A DNA stretch of 64,000 bases, taken from Arsenophonus apicola. Lineage in GTDB: Bacteria; Pseudomonadota; Gammaproteobacteria; Enterobacterales; Enterobacteriaceae. The position numbers and the translations under genes are program-made. Below are positions 55,223 through 63,814 of the stretch, in pieces; within the stretch, counting starts at the first letter, position 1, and each line of letters begins with the position of its first letter. The DNA lies in assembly GCF_020268605.1 (NCBI RefSeq), contig NZ_CP084222.1, positions 3,100,001 to 3,164,000 on the forward strand. Direction: 5' to 3'. A model generated the notes under the pieces. That model searched no databases and had not been told where the DNA came from. It saw only the letters and a program-made list of their open reading frames with translations.

Positions 55223-55573
55223 ATAAAAATTCCCTGTAATTAATAAATTAACGCTTAGACTAAAGCGTTTACATCTTAAATAAATATTAGGTAATGTGTC
55301 AAATTAAATAAAAAACATAAATATAATTATTAATAAAATTATTATAATAAAAATATTAATTATAATTAATATAAAATTTAATGATAAAAGTATTTTTAAA
55401 TATTCTTATTATTTAAGATAATTTTCAAACTAGTATTATATTATTCATTTTATAAATAATTCCTTCTTGATTTATTTTTTTCTGTAGGGATTTAGTGGGT
55501 TATTTAATTTATTTAAGCTAAATATTACCCTACATCTGATAATATTAATATACAAGCTTGTTAGCTTAATAAT
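55223..55573. other. Intergenic AT-rich region upstream of exoprotein copy 2
   Basis: About 350 bp with extremely high AT content. It holds the promoter region of copy 2, including the repeated segment at 55254-55270. No gene. Confidence 0.5.
55254..55285 (-). repeat. Upstream element shared with the first exoprotein gene, copy B
   Basis: CTTAGACTAAAGCGTTT at 55254-55270, followed by ATCTTAAATA, 30-60 bp upstream of the copy 2 start. Identical to copy A over 17 bases while surrounding sequence has drifted. Confidence 0.6.
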
Positions 55574-55611
55574 AAAAAAGTGACAATAATACTAAAAATA
55601 TTATTATCACT
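55574..55611 (-). terminator. Terminator of the dpp operon
   Basis: On the minus strand a 13-bp stem with one mismatch (arms 55579-55591 and 55599-55611) is followed by six T residues (55574-55579). It starts 20 bp after the dppF stop. Confidence 0.85.
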
Positions 55612-55631
55612 TCAGTTAATAAAGATATCAA

Positions 55632-56642
55632 TTAGTCGCGAGTGACCACTAATTTATTAGTTAAATCGGCAGCAAAACAAGCAACCTGTTGACCATAATA
55701 ACTATTTAACTCTGGCCGTGAGTGGCTACAGTGGGCAACAGCATGTAGACACCTGGCTGCAAATGCACAGCCTGGTGGTGGATCAATTGGACTTGGTAAT
55801 TCACCGGTTAATTTAATCCGTTCACGATGTAAATCAGGGTTGAGCCGAGGGGTGGCCGATAATAACGCTTGAGTATAAGGATGGCGTGGACAGTTAAAAA
55901 TTTGTTCTTTAGTGCCTTTTTCAACACAGCGACCTAAATACATCACCATCACCTCATCAGCGATATGCTCAACCACCGATAAATCATGAGAAATAAAAAC
56001 ATACGACAAACCAAAATCCTGTTGTAGATCCATCATTAAATTCAATACCTGTGCCCGCACAGAGACATCTAGTGCTGATACAGGTTCATCCGCAATCACA
56101 ATATCCGGCTCAAGCATCAATCCACGCGCAATAGCAATTCGCTGTCTTTGCCCGCCAGAAAACATATGGGGATAACGCTGTAAATGTTCTGCCTTCAACC
56201 CTACTTTTGCCATCATATGCAATATCTTTTCTTTACGCTCCATCGCAGAGAGTGGGGTATTAATTAATAAAGGTTCTTCCAGGATTTGAGCAATTTTTTT
56301 ACGTGGATTCAACGAGGCATAAGGGTTTTGAAAAACCATTTGGATTTTTTGCCGCCGCAATTTATGTGCCGTTTTATCTTTAACAAATAAATCCTGTCCT
56401 TGATAGTAAAGTTCACCTGCAGTCGGCGTCTCTATCATCGTTAATAGCCGCCCTAGCGTCGATTTACCACATCCCGATTCGCCAACTATCGCTAATGTTT
56501 TACCTTTTTGCAGCTCAAATGAAATGCCATCCAAGGCTTTTACCGTTCTATCCGCTGAAAATAGGCCACCTTTGACTGGATAATATTTTTTCAGCTCCGT
56601 TGCCTTTAGTAAGGGAGTTATTAATGGCTTACGTTTATTCAT
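55632..56642 (-). CDS. dppF: Dipeptide ABC transporter ATP-binding protein DppF
   Basis: One of the two ATPases of the Dpp importer for di- and tripeptides and haem. 336 residues. Walker A GESGCGKST (about 54-62), signature FSGGQRQRIA (about 161-170), Walker B VIADEPVSALD, and the oligopeptide-transporter C-terminal domain with a cysteine-rich PPGCAFAARCLHA stretch. Its ATG overlaps the dppD stop by 4 bp. Confidence 0.95.
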   Translation of the reverse strand: MNKRKPLITPLLKATELKKYYPVKGGLFSADRTVKALDGISFELQKGKTLAIVGESGCGKSTLGRLLTMIETPTAGELYYQGQDLFVKDKTAHKLRRQKIQMVFQNPYASLNPRKKIAQILEEPLLINTPLSAMERKEKILHMMAKVGLKAEHLQRYPHMFSGGQRQRIAIARGLMLEPDIVIADEPVSALDVSVRAQVLNLMMDLQQDFGLSYVFISHDLSVVEHIADEVMVMYLGRCVEKGTKEQIFNCPRHPYTQALLSATPRLNPDLHRERIKLTGELPSPIDPPPGCAFAARCLHAVAHCSHSRPELNSYYGQQVACFAADLTNKLVVTRD

Positions 56643-57619
56643 ATTGTTGGCCTCCCATTATCATCCAGTGGAGCATGACATTTTACTTGCCTATCAGCGA
56701 TAACATTCAATTGTGGCTCCTCAGTTCGACATTTTTCACCGACAAAAGGACAACGAGGATGAAGTAAACAGCCAATGGGGCGATCATATTTCCCCGGAAC
56801 CACACCCGGTAGTGAAGCTAAGCGCTGTTTATTCACCGCAAATTCAGGCAATGCTCTCAATAGTGATTGAGTGTAGGGGTGACGAGGGGCAGTAAAAATA
56901 TCACTGGCTTTACCCGATTCCACCACCTGCCCAGCATACATGACAATAATGTGATCAGCCGCTTGCGCTACTAAGGCTAAATCATGGCTAATTAGTACTA
57001 AAGCCATATTTTCTTGTTGTTGCAAACTTAACAACAGTTCCATAATTTGTGCCTGAATAGTTACATCAAGCGCCGTTGTTGGCTCATCCGCAATCAATAA
57101 TTTAGGACGACAAGCCAGTGCCATTGCAATCATGACACGCTGGCTCATTCCCCCCGATAACTGATGCGGGTAAATGTTAAAGCGTGATTTTGGCTCAGGA
57201 ATGCCTACCATGGTTAATAAATCTATCGCTCGCTGATAACAGCGACGATGATTACCGCCCTGATGAATTTTTAGCGTTTCCATAATCTGATAGCCAACCG
57301 TAAAACAAGGATTAAGGCTGGTCATCGGATCCTGAAAAATCATCGCCACTTCTGCACCAATTAATTGACAGCGCTCTTTTTCTGTCATGTTTAATAGATC
57401 ACGGCCAGCAAAAGCTAATCTATCGGCGATCACATGGCCTGGCTTATCAATCAGCCCCATAATAGCCAATGAACTGACTGACTTACCTGAACCTGATTCA
57501 CCGACGATACCTACCACCTCACCGGCTTTTACTTGATAGCTAATCTGATCAACTGCACGAAAAGGAGTACTTTGCTCACCAAAATGCACCGAAAGGTTTT
57601 TTATCTCTAATAATGCCAT
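56639..57619 (-). CDS. dppD: Dipeptide ABC transporter ATP-binding protein DppD
   Basis: Second ATPase of the Dpp importer; DppD/DppF form the cytoplasmic engine. 326 residues. Walker A GESGSGKS (about 40-47), signature LSGGMSQRV, Walker B LLIADEPTTALD, then the C-terminal HPRCPFVGEKC segment that binds an iron-sulfur-like site in the family. Follows dppC by 12 bp. Confidence 0.95.
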   Translation of the reverse strand: MALLEIKNLSVHFGEQSTPFRAVDQISYQVKAGEVVGIVGESGSGKSVSSLAIMGLIDKPGHVIADRLAFAGRDLLNMTEKERCQLIGAEVAMIFQDPMTSLNPCFTVGYQIMETLKIHQGGNHRRCYQRAIDLLTMVGIPEPKSRFNIYPHQLSGGMSQRVMIAMALACRPKLLIADEPTTALDVTIQAQIMELLLSLQQQENMALVLISHDLALVAQAADHIIVMYAGQVVESGKASDIFTAPRHPYTQSLLRALPEFAVNKQRLASLPGVVPGKYDRPIGCLLHPRCPFVGEKCRTEEPQLNVIADRQVKCHAPLDDNGRPTI

Positions 57620-57631
57620 TAGATCACCTCA

Positions 57632-58534
57632 TTATTGCTTGAGTTTAGGATCGAAGGCATCGCGCAAACCGTCGCCCATCAAATTAAATGCCAATACCGT
57701 TAGCAAAATGGCTAAACCAGGAAATGTTACGACCCACCATGCACTTTGCGTGAACTGCAAAACATCCGATAACATCGTACCCCATTCCGGAGTTGGTGGC
57801 TGAGCGCCCATACCAAGAAACCCTAATGCCGCCATATCCAAAATAGCATTGGAAAAACCCAAAGACGCCTGCACAATTAAAGGAGCAAAACAATTTGGTA
57901 AAATATTAATAAACATTTGGCGTAATGCACTCGCACCAACCACATGCGATGCCGTTACATATTCACGATTGATTTCCAATAATACAGCCGCTCGGGTCAG
58001 TCGCACATAGTGTGGTAAAGCAACAAAAGCCAATGCCAATGAAGCATTGACAATGGAGGGACCAAAAACCGCTACTAACACTAATGCCAGTAATAAACTG
58101 GGTAAAGCCAGCATAATATCGACAACGCGCATGATGGCAATATCAACCAAGCCACCAATATAACCGGCAAATAAGCCAAGTGAGACGCCCATAATCAGGG
58201 AAAGAATAACGACTAAACTACCAACCAATAACGATAAGCGTGCACCATGCATCAACCTAGATAATAGATCTCTCCCTACGTCATCAGTCCCTAAAATAAA
58301 TTGCCAATTGCCACCTTCTTGCCAAACCGGTGGCGTCAATAAAAATTGTCGAAATTGTTCATTAGGTGAATGAGGAGCAAGTAAGTCAGCTAATAAAGCC
58401 ATAACGACCATGAGGACAATATACCCCATGCCAATAACCGCTCCTTTATTGCGGCTAAAGTAATGCCAAAACTCTTGTAACGGTGCCAATGGCTCTGGCA
58501 TCTTATCTATTTGTTGTTCAATTGCTTGAGACAT
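57632..58534 (-). CDS. dppC: Dipeptide ABC transporter permease DppC
   Basis: Inner-membrane permease subunit, 300 residues (same as E. coli), with about six membrane segments. The N-terminal cytoplasmic tail (about 1-30) is followed by LGTDDVGRDLLSRLMHGAR (about 80-98), and the EAA loop lies near AAVLLEINREYVTASHVVGA. Follows dppB by 11 bp. Confidence 0.95.
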   Translation of the reverse strand: MSQAIEQQIDKMPEPLAPLQEFWHYFSRNKGAVIGMGYIVLMVVMALLADLLAPHSPNEQFRQFLLTPPVWQEGGNWQFILGTDDVGRDLLSRLMHGARLSLLVGSLVVILSLIMGVSLGLFAGYIGGLVDIAIMRVVDIMLALPSLLLALVLVAVFGPSIVNASLALAFVALPHYVRLTRAAVLLEINREYVTASHVVGASALRQMFINILPNCFAPLIVQASLGFSNAILDMAALGFLGMGAQPPTPEWGTMLSDVLQFTQSAWWVVTFPGLAILLTVLAFNLMGDGLRDAFDPKLKQ

Positions 58535-58545
58535 AGTTGCCTTCC

Positions 58546-59565
58546 TTATTTTTTATACCGAATTCGTGGATCAACGATGCCATACAATAAGTCAACCAAC
58601 AGATTAACTAATATTATCAAGGTTGCTATCAATAAAACTCCCCCCTGAACCACCGGATAATCACGACGTTGTAACCCTTCAATTAACCAACGCCCTAAAC
58701 CTGGCCAAGAAAAAATAGTTTCCGTTAAGATCGCTCCGGCTAATAAGGTACCAACTTGCAAGCCTATCACTGTCACTACCGGCAACAATGCATTCCGCAA
58801 CGCGTGGATCAAAATAACGCGACTTCGGCTTAACCCTTTTGCCCGCGCGGTTCGAATATAATCTTCACCCAACACTTCCAGCATAGAAGAGCGTGTCATA
58901 CGCACTATTACCGCTAAGGGTATGGTACCTAAAACAATAGCGGGTAAGATCAAATGCTCTACTGTATCGATAAAATTGCCCGTTTCTCCCCACAGCAAGG
59001 TATCAATTAACATAAAGCCAGTTAATGGATAGCTATCATCCAGAAAAACACTATCACTCACGCGGCCTGAAACGGGAGTTAGATCCCAATGTACCGAAAC
59101 CAGCATAATGAGCATGATCCCCCACCAAAAAATAGGCATCGAATAGCCGGTTAATGACATACCTATGGCGGTATGATCGAAAACAGAACCACGCTTAACC
59201 GCTGCTAATACGCCGATAGGTATCCCCACTGCAATCGCAAATATCATGGCACAAATACCCAATTCTAAGGTTGCCATAAATCGTGGCCAAAATTCTTGCC
59301 AAACAGGCAAACGACTTTTTAAGGAAATCCCCAAATCGCCTCGCAACACATCATAAACATAATTTAAATATTGTTGCCATAACGGTTGATCCAACCCTAA
59401 TTGTGAGATCATCTGTGCATGACGCTCCGGACTTAAACCGCGTTCACCAGCCATAATCGTCACGGGATCACCTGGGATCATATGGATAAACGCAAAAGTC
59501 AGTATGGTAATACCGATAAACGTAGGGATCACAATACCCAAACGCCGAAATATAAATTGCCACAT
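58546..59565 (-). CDS. dppB: Dipeptide ABC transporter permease DppB
   Basis: Inner-membrane permease subunit pairing with DppC, 339 residues (same as E. coli). It starts MWQFIFRRLGIVIPTFIGIT and has MIPGDPV (about 29-35) in the first periplasmic part, with the EAA loop SMLEVLGEDYIRTARAKGLS. Separated from dppA by 142 bp, which hold a hairpin that may lower expression of the membrane parts relative to the binding protein. Confidence 0.95.
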   Translation of the reverse strand: MWQFIFRRLGIVIPTFIGITILTFAFIHMIPGDPVTIMAGERGLSPERHAQMISQLGLDQPLWQQYLNYVYDVLRGDLGISLKSRLPVWQEFWPRFMATLELGICAMIFAIAVGIPIGVLAAVKRGSVFDHTAIGMSLTGYSMPIFWWGIMLIMLVSVHWDLTPVSGRVSDSVFLDDSYPLTGFMLIDTLLWGETGNFIDTVEHLILPAIVLGTIPLAVIVRMTRSSMLEVLGEDYIRTARAKGLSRSRVILIHALRNALLPVVTVIGLQVGTLLAGAILTETIFSWPGLGRWLIEGLQRRDYPVVQGGVLLIATLIILVNLLVDLLYGIVDPRIRYKK

Positions 59566-59646
59566 TCGATGATTTCTCTGTTAAATGTTGACTAATATAC
59601 TTAAGTTGTTTGATTTCATTTGATTGAAAAACTAGCAAAGCCAACT

Positions 59647-59677
59647 ATTACTCTATCAGTAGTCCCGATAGAGTAAT
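59647..59677 (-). repeat. Hairpin between dppA and dppB
   Basis: A perfect 11-bp stem (ATTACTCTATC 59647-59657, GATAGAGTAAT 59667-59677) with a 9-nt loop. No T-run follows, so it may stabilise the dppA message or partly stop transcription, as in other operons with an abundant binding protein first. Confidence 0.65.
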
Positions 59678-59707
59678 TAATTAACAATCAACTCAGTACA
59701 ATTAAAT

Positions 59708-61318
59708 TTATTTTTTAATATCAACCACTTCGAAATGATGTTTGCCTAGCGGATCAACCACAAAACCCGTCACTTCTTTACGAATAGGCTTATATACCGT
59801 TGAGTGAGCGATAATCAAAGCAGGGACTTGTTCATGCATAATAGCCTGAGCCTGTCGATACAATTCAATACGTTTATTATGATCAAATGTTACACGCGCT
59901 GGCTGAATGACAGCCTCATAATCTTTATTACACCATTTGGAGTAATTGATACTTTTTGCTTTAGCTGCACAGCTAAATAAGGTAGCGAAAAAGTTATCTG
60001 GATCACCATTATCCCCCGTCCAACCAATCATTACCGTTTGATGCTCTCCATTCTTGGCACGTTTTAGATATTCACCCCATTCATAGCTAACGATGTTGGC
60101 TTTAATTCCCACTTTTGCCCAATCGGCTTGGATCATCTCTGCCATACGCCTAGCATTAGGGTTATAAGGCCGCTGTACTGGCATTGCCCAAATATCGATA
60201 GTGGTACCTTCCGCAATACCCGCTTCTTTCAGTAACACTTTTGCTTTCTGTGGATCATACGGGTGATCGTGAATTGCCTGGTTATATCCCCACATGGTTG
60301 ATGGAATAAGCGTTTTCGCTTTCTGGCCTGCACCTTGGTAAACTGCCTCAATAATGGCATCTTTATTGACGGCCATTGTTAGGGCCAGGCGGACTTTTAC
60401 ATTATCAAGTGGCTTTTTTTCAGTGTTAAAGGCCAAATAGCCAACATTAAGACCCGGTTGTTCCATTAATACGATTTGTTTATTTTGCCTAATACGTTCA
60501 AGATCCGCTGGATTTGGGAATGCCATAACCTGGCATTCATTTTTCTGTAACTTGGCATAGCGTACTGCAGCATCTGGTGTAATTGAAAAAACTAAACGAT
60601 CAATTTTAGGTTTAGCTCCCCAATAATCACGATTGGCCTTATAAAGAATGCGTGAATCTTTTTGATATTGAATTAATTGAAATGGCCCGGTACCAATCGG
60701 ATCAAGATCAACCTGTTCCGGCTTACCTTTTTTCATCATCTGTTCGGCATATTCCGCAGATAAAATAGAAGCAAAATCCATTGCCATATCAGCTAAAAAG
60801 GGTGCCTCAGAACGAGTAAGTGTAAAACGCACAGTATGTTCATCAATCTTTTCTATCTTATCGATGATTTTATCCATATCCATACCAATAAAATATTCAT
60901 AGCTGCCACCAGAAACTTTATGATAGGGATGAGTTGCATCTTTTTGCCGCATAAAAGTATAAATGACATCATCAGCATTGAATTCGCGGCTTGGTTTGAA
61001 GTTTTTGCTAGTATGCCATTTGACACCTTTGCGCAAATAGAAAGTATAGACTTTTCCATCATCACTCACTTGCCAGCGTTCAGCTAATGCCGGTTTTATC
61101 TCTGTTGTACCCAATTTAAACTCTACCAGTCGATTATAAAGTGGGATAGAACTAGCATCATAAGTTGTTCCTGATGCAAATAATTGTGGATTAAACCCTT
61201 CAGGTGAGCCTTCTGAACAATAAACCAAAGTTTTTGCCTGTACATTAGTAGAAATAATTAATGTAATCAAACTGATACTAAGAGATAAAACCCCTGCTTT
61301 TTTCATAAAAATTTTCAT
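59708..61318 (-). CDS. dppA: Periplasmic dipeptide-binding protein DppA
   Basis: High-affinity binding protein for dipeptides, also a chemoreceptor partner and haem carrier in E. coli. 536 residues (E. coli 535). Signal peptide to about residue 28 (VQAKT), then the nearly universal KTLVYCSEGSPEGFNPQLF start and GGSYEYF. Start chosen by AGGGGAAG 8 bp upstream; Met5 is an alternative. First gene of dppABCDF. Confidence 0.96.
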   Translation of the reverse strand: MKIFMKKAGVLSLSISLITLIISTNVQAKTLVYCSEGSPEGFNPQLFASGTTYDASSIPLYNRLVEFKLGTTEIKPALAERWQVSDDGKVYTFYLRKGVKWHTSKNFKPSREFNADDVIYTFMRQKDATHPYHKVSGGSYEYFIGMDMDKIIDKIEKIDEHTVRFTLTRSEAPFLADMAMDFASILSAEYAEQMMKKGKPEQVDLDPIGTGPFQLIQYQKDSRILYKANRDYWGAKPKIDRLVFSITPDAAVRYAKLQKNECQVMAFPNPADLERIRQNKQIVLMEQPGLNVGYLAFNTEKKPLDNVKVRLALTMAVNKDAIIEAVYQGAGQKAKTLIPSTMWGYNQAIHDHPYDPQKAKVLLKEAGIAEGTTIDIWAMPVQRPYNPNARRMAEMIQADWAKVGIKANIVSYEWGEYLKRAKNGEHQTVMIGWTGDNGDPDNFFATLFSCAAKAKSINYSKWCNKDYEAVIQPARVTFDHNKRIELYRQAQAIMHEQVPALIIAHSTVYKPIRKEVTGFVVDPLGKHHFEVVDIKK

Positions 61319-61751
61319 ATTGTGCTTCCCCTGTTGTCACTTTATTATATTTTTTAAGCAATTTATTAAATAGTGTCACTGATATTGTAATTTAGTTATA
61401 TTTTTATCATCGACGTTAAACAATAAATCAATTGTTGACGCTCACGTCAATACTTTTATTGCTGTTTTTTTAAACAAGCAAGAAACAATGATAAAACCTA
61501 TAATTCACAAAAATAGGATAAAACAATAAATAATTTGCAATTTATTAGTGATAAATTCTAAAAAATACAACCAAAATAAGGATTAACAACTATTTTCATC
61601 TGCATGTCTAATTGGTCAATTAATGAACAATTATTGCTTGATTATGGTAAGATTTGCCAGAAAATCATAAATTCATGACTGACGATGAAACATAAAAATA
61701 GAAAATTAATATCAGGCAGGTATCCACTTAAAGTAAATACCTGAGAAGTGA
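61319..61751. other. Intergenic region between the TpsB gene and dppA
   Basis: 433 bp that hold the dppA promoter and the 3' end of the TpsB gene. A palindrome TTGACGctcaCGTCAA (61435-61450) lies 117 bp before the dppA ATG and may be an operator. No gene. Confidence 0.5.
61717..61743 (-). terminator. Hairpin after the TpsB gene
   Basis: CAGGTAT-TT-ACT pairs with AGT-GG-ATACCTG (12 pairs counting two G-U) just 8 bp after the stop codon. There is no strong T-run, so it may act mainly as a 3'-end block. Confidence 0.5.
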
Positions 61752-63395
61752 TCAATAACTAAAAGTGAGACGAAAACCAGAAATCATATTATCTTGCTTA
61801 ATATCTGACGAATTTATTAGTGGGAAACCAACGAAAATCGTATAGCCCAATTGTTTATAACTGCCTTTTAGTCCTAGCGATGTATCAACTAAATACTCAT
61901 CACGCCAAAAGCGCGCTCGATCTTCAGAAACAGAACCATAATCCAATGTCGCATAGAGCACATGGCCCGGCAACGGTGTATACCAACTAAGTTCATTCTT
62001 AATGTGCAAACTTTGTGAACCAGATATAATATTAGTTAACATTGCGCCACGCACGCTGCTGCTGTCACCGATGCTTTTAGCCTCTAATAAGCTATCCAGT
62101 CGCGAACGACTTAACTGCATAGCGGCTGTTGCCTCATAAAGAAAAATTTGTTTACTTATTTGCCAGGGTTGATTAATAGCAACTGAAAAATTAAAAATTT
62201 GCGGTCTTTTTAAATCCGTTGCCGGCGAAGGCATGGCACCAAACCAATTAGCGCCTTGCTTATATTCCATTGCCAGATTGAGCTCACCTCGTGGTAGATA
62301 TTGTTGATGCTTCAGACCAACATTCCAATAAGTTGCCCTACGCTTATGAACACTCATTTCTTGGCCAGCAAAGTAGCCATTATTGGTCGCAATACTAGTG
62401 CCAAAATTCAAGTAAGTCTTACTATCATAACGTCGCTTAATCAAGTATTGAGCTTGCGCAGTTAATGATTTAGAACGACTACTTTTGTACAAATTACCGA
62501 CCGATGTTTTGATACCATTGGCAGAATATTGATCTTGATAATTACCTGATAAATTAAACTGCCAGTTCCGAAAAGGTAGTGAGTAAAAGAATGTCCCAAT
62601 TTTAACCCCACGACTATGGTCGGTATCTAAATCACGACTAATATAAAAATAGAAAAAATCATTTAATAGTGTAGGGTTATCAAACAGTAACATATTATCA
62701 ATCATTAAATTGGCATAATCTTTAAGACCACTATTATCAACAGAAAGTCGGCCGCGAATAGCCCGTTTTTTCTGTCGATTAATGGTTAAGATACTACTAT
62801 TAGCTGTATTAGGATCATCATCAACAGTAATTTTTGGTTGGGTTGAAGGCGAGTTCTGTAAATTTTCTAATCCTTGCTCAATGTCGCGAACATTAAGAAT
62901 GGTTGTTTGCGGAAAAGCAGTACGCAGAGAATAGTGGCTTTTACCTGTATCAGCGTAACGAATATCAGAAATAAGACCCGGGATCAGTTCAATGCGTAAA
63001 ATGCCATAAATGAAACTTTGTTCCGGTAGCGAAATTTTTGTCGTTACATAGCCAGAATCAATAAATATTTGATTCACTTTGGTGAGAAAAATTTTTATCC
63101 CCTCATCACCTAGACATTGACCAATAATATTATCTGCTAAGGTAGATAATTTTTTCTGTAGTGATATAGCAAATAATTCCTGACCATTAAAAAATACAAA
63201 ATTAACATTCAAACAAGGAGATTCAATGGGATAAATTTTATTTTTATTAATATGTTGTAAGTTAATTGGAATAGCGACCGGTTGCTGTTGTGTGATCTCT
63301 TGTTTTGCCTCTTTTAAGGATAATTTGCCAACACCAACTCGTGCATAACCGTGACCATAAATAGCCAATAATAAGAAACATAGATACTTTTTCAT
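61752..63395 (-). CDS. TpsB outer-membrane transporter (ShlB/FhaC family)
   Basis: Two-partner-secretion transporter that exports a TpsA protein across the outer membrane. The start at MKKYLCFLLL is preferred because AAGGA lies 6 bp upstream; the ATG two codons earlier abuts it. The 547-residue protein has a signal peptide (to about residue 18), a linker, two POTRA-like domains (about 55-200, with ESPCLNVNFV and the YGILRIELIPGLIS segment), and a C-terminal barrel with the SSVRG motif and a terminal aromatic residue (LTFSY). It is separated from the TpsA genes by dppABCDF. Confidence 0.88.
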   Translation of the reverse strand: MKKYLCFLLLAIYGHGYARVGVGKLSLKEAKQEITQQQPVAIPINLQHINKNKIYPIESPCLNVNFVFFNGQELFAISLQKKLSTLADNIIGQCLGDEGIKIFLTKVNQIFIDSGYVTTKISLPEQSFIYGILRIELIPGLISDIRYADTGKSHYSLRTAFPQTTILNVRDIEQGLENLQNSPSTQPKITVDDDPNTANSSILTINRQKKRAIRGRLSVDNSGLKDYANLMIDNMLLFDNPTLLNDFFYFYISRDLDTDHSRGVKIGTFFYSLPFRNWQFNLSGNYQDQYSANGIKTSVGNLYKSSRSKSLTAQAQYLIKRRYDSKTYLNFGTSIATNNGYFAGQEMSVHKRRATYWNVGLKHQQYLPRGELNLAMEYKQGANWFGAMPSPATDLKRPQIFNFSVAINQPWQISKQIFLYEATAAMQLSRSRLDSLLEAKSIGDSSSVRGAMLTNIISGSQSLHIKNELSWYTPLPGHVLYATLDYGSVSEDRARFWRDEYLVDTSLGLKGSYKQLGYTIFVGFPLINSSDIKQDNMISGFRLTFSY

Positions 63396-63573
63396 CAGCA
63401 TTCCTTCGCTATGAATTAAAAACGTGAATTCCCTTCACTGATAGATAACAAAAAGATAAAATTAATTTTTTTATAAAAATAAAAATATCAAAAATTAGCA
63501 ACTATTTTATTCTTTATTAAACAAAAGACCAGAAGAGTAAAATTAATTATCATACTTATTGAATAAATTCAGA

Positions 63574-63605
63574 AAAAATACATTGAGACTTTATCTCTAA
63601 TGTAT
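63574..63605 (-). terminator. Terminator downstream of the tRNA-Pro gene
   Basis: On the minus strand TACATTAGAGA and TCTCAATGTA pair (one bulge, 5-nt loop), followed by six T residues (63574-63579). About 92 bp lie between it and the tRNA 3' end, so the primary transcript has a long trailer. Confidence 0.75.
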
Positions 63606-63696
63606 TCAGTCTGATAATAAATTAAGTTATAGAATCAGTAGGTATGATTAAATAGGCAGAAAGGAAAAATTCTACTAAAAGCAGGGCTAGGAAATT

Positions 63697-63773
63697 TGGT
63701 CGGCGAGAGAGGATTCGAACCTCCGACCCACTGGTCCCAAACCAGTTGCGCTACCAGGCTGCGCTACTCGCCG
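63697..63773 (-). tRNA. tRNA-Pro (anticodon UGG)
   Basis: A complete 77-nt cloverleaf with CCA encoded. It starts CGGCGAG at 63773, has the D-arm GCGCAGCCTGGTAGCGC, anticodon arm CTGGT-TTGGGAC-style loop giving UGG, the T arm with GGTTCGAATCC, and acceptor CTCGCCG-A-CCA. It matches E. coli proM (UGG) nearly base for base, not proK (CGG), which is the tRNA next to dpp in E. coli. It stands alone; no argX, hisR or leuT precede it within the window. Confidence 0.96.
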
Positions 63774-63785
63774 AAAACGGTGTGC

Positions 63786-63814
63786 ATCTTACTGCGACAC
63801 GATAAAGTCGTCAA
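63786..63814 (-). promoter_or_regulatory. Sigma-70 promoter of the tRNA-Pro gene
   Basis: On the minus strand TTGACG (63809-63814) and TAAGAT (63786-63791) are 17 bp apart, with a GCACACCG discriminator of the stringent-control type, ending about 13 bp before the tRNA 5' end. Confidence 0.8.

Noticed and set aside
63601..63800. Integration (att) site at the tRNA-Pro 3' end
   Set aside because: No second copy of the tRNA 3' end was seen in the window and no integrase gene is present.
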